DNA from: Sphingobacterium paucimobilis HER1398
GTDB taxonomy: Bacteria; Bacteroidota; Bacteroidia; Sphingobacteriales; Sphingobacteriaceae
Assembly (NCBI RefSeq): GCF_000416985.1
Contig: NZ_ATDL01000004.1
Location: 124,001-188,000 of the forward strand
Direction of reading: 5' to 3'
DNA: 64,000 nt
The notes beneath the pieces are model-generated. The model made no database searches, had not been told where the DNA came from, and was given only the letters and a program-made list of their open reading frames with translations. Shown here piece after piece: positions 8,004 to 15,420 of the stretch. A program made the translations under genes and the position numbers. Every line of letters begins with the position of its first letter. Within the stretch, counting starts at the first letter, position 1.

Positions 8004-9546
8004 TTGATCTCCTTTCATTTTGGTTAGATGAGCAGGCTACCAGTTGTAATTCAACGCGTGTTCCGGTAGGGACTCCTTGATAATCTTTGAGATCTGTAAT
8101 ACTGCAGTTGATCTTCTGTTGGTTGTGATGATGGTTAAATAGTTCTATGCGCTTTAAAGTCAGCTTTATACCAAGTCCCCCAATTTTAGTCGAGGATGGC
8201 TTTTTAAGATTATGACTGCGTCCTATCCCATTGTCCTCAATGATTACTTTTACCCCTTCTGCCACACTATCTACCGTGATGGATAATATTTTTTCTTTTT
8301 TAGTGCTAGGGAGTAATCCGTGCCAGATTGCATTTTCTGCAAAAGGTTGTAGTAAAAATGGCGGTGTGTTAAAATGGAGTGTTTTGCTTGTCAAGTTATT
8401 AGTTATATGGATGTTAAAGCTTTCGTCAAATCGTTTTTTCTCCAAGTCCAAATAATCGCTTAAAATGGATATTTCGCTTGCCAGGGAAATACTCTCGTTG
8501 TTGACCTGATCTAGTATAGAATGGATAAAACGGCTAAACGAGATGAGATATTTGATCGCTTTTTTTGATTCATTTTGGAGTATTAGATATTTAATAGCAT
8601 TGAGACTGTTGAAAATAAAGTGTGGACTTATCTGAGCCTGCTTAGCTTGTATTTCGGACTTGAGTAGGTTGTGTTCGTGTTCAACTGATAGCCGCTTGCG
8701 TTCTTGATCTTCCAAATTTTCACGAATGCTAACTATTTCTTCTACTCGAACTTTGATTTCTGCTTCTAGGCGCTTGTTTGTCGCTTTGGTTCCCTGGTCT
8801 TGTAAAGCCAGCTGATGCATTCGGCTCCGTTGTCTAAAATCTCGTTCTTGTCGCTGGAATGCTGTTTTCTCACCCATGGCTAGAGCAAAAAAAAATGCCT
8901 GAAACGATACTCCGATTTGAAAGTAAGATGATGCACGTAGTTCATAAAAGTTAGCGAAGGGAACCGTGGTTGAGGAAAATCTTATGGAGGCAACGACAGC
9001 TCCTGTAAAATACAAAATACTCCCCAGGATGAAGAATGTCTTCACTGGCGAATCAATGTGCCAATGGATCTGTAGCAGGAAGTAGATGCTCAATGGAAAA
9101 ATTAATACCCGTGCTATTATGAAAACTGTTAGATGCTGAGTAGCTATAGCGTTATAGTAAAGTAAGTATAAAAGGGAATAGCCTATACAAACAAAGCCAA
9201 AAAGTTGAAGCTTCTTGAATAGTTTAGGCCGTTGAAACTCTATGTTAATAAGCTTTATCGCAAAGAATATGTAAAAGGAAAATGAAAGTATAGTGACAGG
9301 CTCAATATACCTTCTATTATGTCGAAGATGATTGAGGAATGTGTTATCAAAATTCGAGATTTTTTTAAGTCCCGTGAGCGCATATAGTAAAATAAATAAT
9401 AAAAACAATGTATAGTGGAGGTAGATTGTTTTTCGGGTTTTAAGAAAGATAGTGAGGACACCGAATAGCGTAAACGTGACGGCTCCACAAAACAAATAGC
9501 CTATCGCGTCGGATAGGACAAAGGGTTCTATATGTTCACCGAGCAT
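7990..9546 (-). CDS. Seven-TM LytS-type sensor histidine kinase
   Basis: 518 residues. Seven hydrophobic segments (about 17-37, 41-60, 83-103, 113-131, 138-158, 168-187, 210-226) resemble the 7TMR-DISM membrane module but without the usual large extracellular N-terminal domain: only about 10 residues precede the first helix. A coiled coil (about 228-300) leads to the kinase core with SPHFIFNSLNAIK (phosphoacceptor His309) and a C-terminal ATPase containing EDNGIGR and GLGIKLTLKR. First gene of the three-gene operon. Having two kinases with different sensor modules feeding one regulator suggests signal integration or heterodimerisation (inference). Confidence 0.9.
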   Translation of the reverse strand: MLGEHIEPFVLSDAIGYLFCGAVTFTLFGVLTIFLKTRKTIYLHYTLFLLFILLYALTGLKKISNFDNTFLNHLRHNRRYIEPVTILSFSFYIFFAIKLINIEFQRPKLFKKLQLFGFVCIGYSLLYLLYYNAIATQHLTVFIIARVLIFPLSIYFLLQIHWHIDSPVKTFFILGSILYFTGAVVASIRFSSTTVPFANFYELRASSYFQIGVSFQAFFFALAMGEKTAFQRQERDFRQRSRMHQLALQDQGTKATNKRLEAEIKVRVEEIVSIRENLEDQERKRLSVEHEHNLLKSEIQAKQAQISPHFIFNSLNAIKYLILQNESKKAIKYLISFSRFIHSILDQVNNESISLASEISILSDYLDLEKKRFDESFNIHITNNLTSKTLHFNTPPFLLQPFAENAIWHGLLPSTKKEKILSITVDSVAEGVKVIIEDNGIGRSHNLKKPSSTKIGGLGIKLTLKRIELFNHHHNQQKINCSITDLKDYQGVPTGTRVELQLVACSSNQNERRSNVSD

Positions 9547-9782
9547 ATCTAAAAGTTTACAATAAAGTTCATGACTAACGAATATAGCATTTAATCTGCT
9601 TGGTCAGGATTATCAATTAGTATTTGAGCTATTTTATTGAGTATTATGAGGTTTATTGATATTATTCGCTAATAATACGGATAATAAATGAAAGCATGCA
9701 AATGCTCAATGACTATTCCTTGCTTTAAAGATTAGCCTTTCTTTTGCTACTGAACTAAAAATTTATTTAAGATTAGAAATTT

Positions 9783-10328
9783 ATGAACATTATGAAAAGA
9801 GTTTATTACACCATTGTATTGCTGTTAGTTGGTAATATAGCATTTGCACAAAAAGGATTTCATACGGTTGGTGCCGGTGTGGAACTAGGCTTGCCTATAG
9901 GTGATTTTGGGCAAGGATTTGGTATAGGATTCGGTGCTACTGGGAAAGCCTTTTATGGTATAACTGATATAGGGGATATAACTGGGACTTTAGGATATTT
10001 GCGCTTTGGCATGAAAGAAAGCAGTGATCTTATGAAAGGTAGTATGGGGATGGTGCCTATTGTATTTGGCTATCGCCATGATTTTGGTGGACTATATGGG
10101 GAACCGCAAGTTGGGTTAACGGTAGTAAAATCTAAAGTGACTATTAAAGATGATTTTGGAATAGGATTGTCCGGAATAGGTGGTAGCGCATCGACAACGA
10201 AGGCGAGCTTTGGTCTAGGAGGAGGATATGTTTTTGGTAATTGGGATCTAGGTGCGCGTTTTCAGATTATTGATAGTATGAACTTTCTAGGCGTACGCTT
10301 AGGTTATAATTTTTCACTGGGTAGATAA
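9783..10328 (+). CDS. Small outer-membrane beta-barrel protein
   Basis: 181 residues with a signal peptide ending IAFAQ (about residues 1-22) and a glycine- and aromatic-rich mature part made of alternating strands typical of 8-stranded outer-membrane barrels. The last residues, LGVRLGYNFSLGR, fit a terminal barrel strand. No enzymatic motif is visible. It is the first gene of a plus-strand envelope cluster divergent from the LytS/LytTR operon. Starting at the second ATG (9792) would give a more typical signal peptide beginning MKRVYY. Confidence 0.8.
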   Translation: MNIMKRVYYTIVLLLVGNIAFAQKGFHTVGAGVELGLPIGDFGQGFGIGFGATGKAFYGITDIGDITGTLGYLRFGMKESSDLMKGSMGMVPIVFGYRHDFGGLYGEPQVGLTVVKSKVTIKDDFGIGLSGIGGSASTTKASFGLGGGYVFGNWDLGARFQIIDSMNFLGVRLGYNFSLGR

Positions 10329-10343
10329 CTTAAAATTAAAACA

Positions 10344-10973
10344 ATGAAAAGATTTTATACAGCTTTTTTTTTAGCAATCGTTCTTGGTGTAGGTTTTTCA
10401 GCCTGCTCCAAAAATAGCGAAGACGCGGAGCAAAGCGAAAATGCTAGCTTAACGATGAAAGTAGATGGAGAGATCTGGGGGACTACGATTAATAACCTTT
10501 TTACCGAAGAACATGAATATGAAGGTACTGAATATTACCTCGTTTTGGTAGGTGGCCAACGGATAGCTCCAGGCGGAGGCGAGGATGATGTAAGCTCCAT
10601 AAGCATGCATATTGCTATCCCCAAATCTAGATTGAATAATCCCAAAGGGACTTATCAACTTCTAAAAGACTCCGAAGCAAATATAGGCCAAGCTACAGCC
10701 TCGTATATCGTTAGTACAGAGATAGGACAGACTTGGTATGCTTCTTATGATCCAGGAAATCCCACACAAGCAGTAGGTACAGTAGAAATAACAGGCTTTG
10801 AGGTAGGAGAACAGAAAATGGTTGGATACCCTACTGGTAATCCGGGGTATACGCGACTATCGGGTACGTTCAAAATGAATGTGTATCCTATACAGGAGAA
10901 TGGAGGATCGGCAGTGAAGATAACCGAAGGGAAATTCAATCTGAAATCGGGGCTGGGTTTTGATTTTAAGTAG
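10344..10973 (+). CDS. Predicted surface lipoprotein
   Basis: 209 residues. A signal peptide with a lipobox ends at FSAC (Cys about 21), followed by SKNSEDAEQSE, an acidic stretch of the kind that serves as a lipoprotein export signal in Bacteroidota, so surface display is plausible. The mature part (ASLTMKVDGEIWG...) is beta-rich and resembles the DUF6252-type lipoproteins by eye; that assignment is tentative. It lies 15 nt after the barrel gene, so the two are probably co-transcribed. Confidence 0.75.
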   Translation: MKRFYTAFFLAIVLGVGFSACSKNSEDAEQSENASLTMKVDGEIWGTTINNLFTEEHEYEGTEYYLVLVGGQRIAPGGGEDDVSSISMHIAIPKSRLNNPKGTYQLLKDSEANIGQATASYIVSTEIGQTWYASYDPGNPTQAVGTVEITGFEVGEQKMVGYPTGNPGYTRLSGTFKMNVYPIQENGGSAVKITEGKFNLKSGLGFDFK

Positions 10974-11006
10974 TAGTGATATCGTCTAGTGGCGAATGGT
11001 CAAGTA

Positions 11007-11042
11007 TTGTCCGTACGGTATACGAATATACGGTACGGACAA
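11007..11042. other. Long intergenic hairpin between lipoprotein genes
   Basis: A 16-bp arm (11007-11022) and its near-perfect complement (11027-11042) enclose the loop CGAA; one internal mismatch. There is no T-run after it, so it is not a normal intrinsic terminator on the plus strand. It may stabilise or attenuate the message ahead of the lipoprotein gene at 11062. Confidence 0.6.
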
Positions 11043-11061
11043 AAATTAAAAAAATAAGATC

Positions 11062-12159
11062 ATGAGAATAATAACAAGATATTTTGTTTCATATGTTAGT
11101 TTGGCCGGGGTGGCGCTAGGCGCCTCAATCCTGTTTTTTGCATGTTCGAAATCGAAGGGAATAGGCGACGATCCTATTCAAGAGAAACAGGTAGATATTT
11201 ATGTAGCAGGATATACAGGCCCGCTAAATGGCCCCTTCACCGCGCAATATTGGAAAAATGGGGAGCTGATCAAACTAACGGATGGCTCTACCCGTGCTAT
11301 TGTAACCGATATTTTTGTCGAGAAAGGTGATGTATACGTTGCCGGAACAATCACGATAACGGGCAAGGGGGAAAGGGCGGTATATTGGAAAAATGGGCAG
11401 CGGATGGATCTCGCAGTAGACCAAGGTGTCTACACGCGAGCAAGTGCTATCGGCGTAGCCAAGGGTAAGGTTTATGTAGCAGGTGTAGAGAATGCTGATG
11501 CTGTATATTGGGTAGATGGTGAGATCCATAGGCTGCCGTCAAGTGATGACTATACATTATCTCCATACTTTGCGATCCATGTGACAGATAAAGAAGATAT
11601 CTATATCGCAGCAATGGTGACAAAATCAGTACCACAGATTGACGATAAAGTACAGGTGGTTAAATACTGGAAAAATAATGTGGAACACATCGTCGCCTCG
11701 CCAGCTAAGCATCATTTCGGTCATGTTGGTGGCCTTTTTGTAGACGGTGAAGACATATATATTGCGGGGAACTACCAAAATTCTGGAGGAATAGGCTGGG
11801 CTAAGTACTGGAAAAATAAAGAGGAATATACACTGACGGAGAATGTCAGCGGTGGAAGTGCATATGATATTTATGTGAAGAATGGTAATGTACATGTGAT
11901 TGGAAGTGGTCAGGGGGGCATGCCTCTTTATTGGAAAAATGGAAAGGAGAAACCGTTAGAAATGAAAGGGAAAGGTTATGGTTCTTTTAATGCCATAGCG
12001 GTGCACAACGATGACGTATATATTGCAGGTGCGGTTTCTAACGACGATGGAGATTGGGACATCGGCGGCTATTGGACGAATGGAAAATGGCATGCCCTCG
12101 AAACTGCTAAAAAAGATAATTATACCACAGTAACGTCCATGTTTATAGTGGAACGTTAA
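11062..12159 (+). CDS. Seven-repeat YWKNG lipoprotein
   Basis: 365 residues. Signal peptide with lipobox at LFFAC, then a short acidic linker (GIGDDPIQE) and exactly seven repeats of about 45 residues. Each repeat runs: (I/V)YVAG, variable turn, YWKNG, polar strand, and an aliphatic strand ending in GD/ED. Seven four-strand units are what a seven-bladed beta-propeller would give, with closure supplied by the first DIYVAG strand. The function is unknown; binding of an extracellular ligand or partner is likely. A paralogue follows 53 nt downstream. Lipid-anchored, probably surface-exposed. Confidence 0.8.
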   Translation: MRIITRYFVSYVSLAGVALGASILFFACSKSKGIGDDPIQEKQVDIYVAGYTGPLNGPFTAQYWKNGELIKLTDGSTRAIVTDIFVEKGDVYVAGTITITGKGERAVYWKNGQRMDLAVDQGVYTRASAIGVAKGKVYVAGVENADAVYWVDGEIHRLPSSDDYTLSPYFAIHVTDKEDIYIAAMVTKSVPQIDDKVQVVKYWKNNVEHIVASPAKHHFGHVGGLFVDGEDIYIAGNYQNSGGIGWAKYWKNKEEYTLTENVSGGSAYDIYVKNGNVHVIGSGQGGMPLYWKNGKEKPLEMKGKGYGSFNAIAVHNDDVYIAGAVSNDDGDWDIGGYWTNGKWHALETAKKDNYTTVTSMFIVER

Positions 12160-12212
12160 ATTGCCGTACGTGATGAAACGGATGGCATGGTATAAAACTT
12201 AAAAAACGTATC

Positions 12213-13556
12213 ATGAAAACACGACTTTATTCCTACTTAAAATACACAGGAGCGGTGCTATTTAGTTTTTTGCTACTCTTTGCCTGCTCGAAGAGTGAAG
12301 TGCCGAGAGAAGAACCAGTGCCTTTGGAACCTACGGAAAACGGACAGTTAGTCCTGATAGCTTCGGCAACAGATATCGACGAAAATGAGGAGGTCACCTT
12401 TACGGTCATGGTGGATGGCAAGCCGATTGAAGCGGATGTATACGTCAATAACGAAAAAATAAACAACAACAAACATGTTTTTGCAAAGGTGGGAGACTAT
12501 GAAGTTATGGCCAAGAAAAACAATTATAAAGATAGCGATAAAGCTGTAGTCGAAGTTTATAAAATAGATATTTATGTGTCTGGTATTCAGAATACAACCG
12601 CCAATGATGCTTCTGTTACTCAAGCCATGCTTTGGAAAAATGGGAAACTATTATATGAACTGACGGACGGTACTTCCTTTGCGGCGACTGTCGGAATAGC
12701 CTTGCACAACGATGATGTATACGTAGTTGGAACCGAGGCAAGAGGCTATACCCGCGTGGCAAAATATTGGAAAAATAATACTGCTCATATCCTTACTGAT
12801 GGCAGTAATAGCGCAACGGTTGCAGATATAGCGGTCGATTATCGGGGGGATATATATGTTATAGGAACGGATAGTAATCCACATAAGCCTGTTTTGTGGC
12901 GAAATAAAGTCCCCCATACAGTTGCCGCTACCAATGATGGCCGGTATGCACGCGCTATTGCTTGCTCAGGTAATGACATATATATCGTAGGAAACTCGTC
13001 AAGCTATGCTAATACTCCTTCCGTTGCCATGCTGTGGGAAAACAGTCAGGAGATTCACCTCACTAATGGTGTTAAAGCAGGTAGAGCTTTGAGTGTGACC
13101 GTGGAGAATGAAGATGTTTATGTGTTGGGCGATGAAAAGAGTAAAGGGCTGAATGGACAGGGGGGGCAGGAAATCGGTCGGTATTGGAAGAATGGAGAAG
13201 TCACACTATTGGATGAAGATCCGACGACTTTTATTGGATTAGTGGGGGGGGACATAGCGGTGCAGGATGGTGTGGTCTATGTATGCGGCGTATGGAACGA
13301 CGGAACCACTACCCATTCAGTGCCAGTTGTCTGGAAAAACGGCAAGCGCTTGTATAAACTGACGGAAGGGACGTCCAATAGCGCAGCGGTGGCTATAGCT
13401 GTCGGAGGAAAGGATGTGTATGCCGCAGGTTATGAGAGTAATAGCAAAGGAAAACCTGTTGTCAAAGTATGGAAAAATGATAAGCTCCTCTATGCGTTGA
13501 CGGAAGGTGACCGCAGAGCCTTACCAAGTGGCATCGCTGTAAAGAGGTCGAAATAG
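12213..13556 (+). CDS. Ig-like plus seven-repeat YWKNG lipoprotein
   Basis: 447 residues. Lipobox at LFACSKS, then an Ig/PKD-like beta domain (about residues 45-112, GQLVLIASATDIDENEEVTF to YKDSDKAVVEV), then seven repeats of the same type as in the preceding gene: IYVxG, KxWKNG, LTDGT, aliphatic strand, (N/G)D(I/V)Y. It is a paralogue of the protein at 11062-12159 with an extra N-terminal domain. Probable seven-bladed propeller held away from the membrane by the Ig-like domain (inference from repeat number and length). Family not recognised. Confidence 0.8.
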   Translation: MKTRLYSYLKYTGAVLFSFLLLFACSKSEVPREEPVPLEPTENGQLVLIASATDIDENEEVTFTVMVDGKPIEADVYVNNEKINNNKHVFAKVGDYEVMAKKNNYKDSDKAVVEVYKIDIYVSGIQNTTANDASVTQAMLWKNGKLLYELTDGTSFAATVGIALHNDDVYVVGTEARGYTRVAKYWKNNTAHILTDGSNSATVADIAVDYRGDIYVIGTDSNPHKPVLWRNKVPHTVAATNDGRYARAIACSGNDIYIVGNSSSYANTPSVAMLWENSQEIHLTNGVKAGRALSVTVENEDVYVLGDEKSKGLNGQGGQEIGRYWKNGEVTLLDEDPTTFIGLVGGDIAVQDGVVYVCGVWNDGTTTHSVPVVWKNGKRLYKLTEGTSNSAAVAIAVGGKDVYAAGYESNSKGKPVVKVWKNDKLLYALTEGDRRALPSGIAVKRSK

Positions 13557-13596
13557 AAATACAATTTACTCAATCATGTTAGTAGAAAATAAAGTC

Positions 13597-14343
13597 ATGG
13601 AAAGAATCATTAAACATTTTGTTTCACATGTTAGTTGGATATGGGTGGTACTAGGTGCCTCCCTTTTGTTTTTCGCTTGCGATAAAGAGAGCGAAGGGAA
13701 GAAGGAAAGGGCTAGTTGCTTTGAAAAGTTTGATTATAAATACGAAGAATTGCTGACCAAAGGTGATGTTGCTAAGCATGTCGCTATAAATGAGGCTACT
13801 TACAAAGAAAAAATATCGGTTACCAAGGGAGTGTATGGCTATTGTGAATACCAGTGGCTTAGCAATCGCCCCGACTTAGAAATAGAAATATCCGGACAAA
13901 TCATCAAAGGGCCGGATATGGATATGGTAAAACTTACAAAGTTGGATTTTTATACTGATAGCGAACTCAAACTGTATAGCCAGTCCTCTGCCCTTGCGCT
14001 ATTCGATCAGGCTTATAAAAAGCTGAACCCGTCGGAGTATGAGATGCTTTTGGCTAATCTTAAAAAGGAATATGCAGGCGATCCAAAAGGCTATGAAGAA
14101 GCTAAAGGTCTCTTGGATGCTCGGAAGAACTTTGCTTTTCAGCCCGTTGAAGATCTGGGGGATCGAGCCTATTGGAAATGGAATGATACCTATGGACTGG
14201 AGCTGGTGGTCTTGGCAGGTTCTGCTCGCTTTACCATTGAAACGAAGCTTAGTACAGAAGCCAGAGGGACATTGCCCGTAGCGGTCAAATTGGCCAAAGA
14301 AGTATTGGCGAAGTGTGGCAGGGTATCAAGGGACAATGATTAA
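13597..14343 (+). CDS. Hypothetical lipoprotein sharing a duplicated signal sequence
   Basis: 248 residues. Start at 13597 is chosen because the N-terminus from there (MERIIKHFVSHVSWIW) aligns with that of the seven-repeat lipoprotein at 11062 (MRIITRYFVSYVSLAG), including the common LGAS.LFFAC lipobox. The similarity continues at DNA level, so the two signal regions are duplicates while the mature proteins are unrelated. The mature part (DKESEGKKERASCFEKF...) is a mixed alpha/beta domain with three cysteines and no motif I recognise. An upstream ATG at 13576 would add seven residues. Confidence 0.7.
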   Translation: MERIIKHFVSHVSWIWVVLGASLLFFACDKESEGKKERASCFEKFDYKYEELLTKGDVAKHVAINEATYKEKISVTKGVYGYCEYQWLSNRPDLEIEISGQIIKGPDMDMVKLTKLDFYTDSELKLYSQSSALALFDQAYKKLNPSEYEMLLANLKKEYAGDPKGYEEAKGLLDARKNFAFQPVEDLGDRAYWKWNDTYGLELVVLAGSARFTIETKLSTEARGTLPVAVKLAKEVLAKCGRVSRDND

Positions 14344-14363
14344 TAATTTAAATAAGCAAAAAA

Positions 14364-15347
14364 ATGAAAAATATATTAATAACAAGCAGTATGTTGCTGT
14401 ACCTGTTGATGGGGGGAGCTACAGCGAAAGGTCAGATACTGAAAGGGTTTGGTCAAAAACTTGAAAAGAAAATTGAGCAGCGGATTGAGCGGAAGGCGGA
14501 TCGGCAGGTAGATAAAGTACTGGATAAGGCGGATAAGAAAAGTGATGAATCTATAGAAGGAGCATTCAGTAAATCCAAAACAGAAGCTTCCGACAAAAAG
14601 CCAGGTAAAACAGAGCTGATAGGTAGTGTAATCACAAACGTAGAGGCATGCCCCGATCAGGCGTTAGTATTGGTTGGAAACGGCTGTACAGACTTCAGCT
14701 GGTTCAAAAAGGGAACGGTATTGATCTATCAGTCTACTGACGATAAAGGAAGAGAGGATGCGGAATTAAAGATGACCATAAACGATTTGAAGACCAAAGG
14801 TACAGCTACTATTGCGGAGGTTAAAGCTGATATGACGACATCACATTTTGGTGCTTTGAGCTATACTATGAACTACATTTGCGATGGCGACATGATCTAT
14901 ATGGATATTGCTTCTATGATGCAGGCTATGATGGAAAACAACCCGGAAATGAAAACTGAAGTGGTACAGAACGCATTAAAAAATACGACGATTGACGTAG
15001 ATAAGGGCTTTGCTTCGTTTCCGAAAAAGATGTATCCAGGTATGAAACTGGAAGATCTGAATTTTTCGTTTAAAACAAAAGCCGGGTCAAACGAGATGTC
15101 CTTTCAAACGGTGGTGACCGATAGGCAGGTGGTCAGCAAAGAGCTTGTTACGACTAAAGCGGGAAGCTTTGAATGTTTAAAGGTCAAATCATCCATCAAT
15201 ACTTCTGTTAAAGTGATGGGGATGAACAAGAAAATGCCCGCCAGTACTGAATACCTGTGGTTTGCACCAAAAATAGGCATGATAAAGCAAGAATCGCATG
15301 CTAAAACAGGAAAGACAGCCATGGAACTGAAAATGTATAAAATGTAA
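14364..15347 (+). CDS. Exported protein with DUF3108/TapB-like domain
   Basis: 327 residues with a signal peptide ending AKGQ. A highly charged helical segment (about 30-75, EKKIEQRIERKADRQVDKVLDKADKKSDE) looks like a coiled coil. The rest (from about residue 105) is a beta-rich domain with FSWFKKGTVLIYQSTDDKGR and a terminal GMIKQESHAKTG block, resembling DUF3108/TapB-like proteins of Bacteroidota. That family name is my by-eye judgement. It is the last gene of the plus-strand envelope cluster and is followed by a hairpin at 15352-15377. Confidence 0.65.
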   Translation: MKNILITSSMLLYLLMGGATAKGQILKGFGQKLEKKIEQRIERKADRQVDKVLDKADKKSDESIEGAFSKSKTEASDKKPGKTELIGSVITNVEACPDQALVLVGNGCTDFSWFKKGTVLIYQSTDDKGREDAELKMTINDLKTKGTATIAEVKADMTTSHFGALSYTMNYICDGDMIYMDIASMMQAMMENNPEMKTEVVQNALKNTTIDVDKGFASFPKKMYPGMKLEDLNFSFKTKAGSNEMSFQTVVTDRQVVSKELVTTKAGSFECLKVKSSINTSVKVMGMNKKMPASTEYLWFAPKIGMIKQESHAKTGKTAMELKMYKM

Positions 15348-15351
15348 GAAT

Positions 15352-15377
15352 TGCCTAAGTCCTTCAAGACTTAGGCA
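15352..15377. terminator. Hairpin between convergent genes
   Basis: TGCCTAAGTC (15352-15361) and GACTTAGGCA (15368-15377) form a perfect 10-bp stem with a 6-nt loop between two convergent genes. The T-tract is weak on both sides. Confidence 0.6.
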
Positions 15378-15420
15378 TCCTCTTTATAATTGGGTTCCGC
15401 TTGGAAAAAACCAGCTATTG

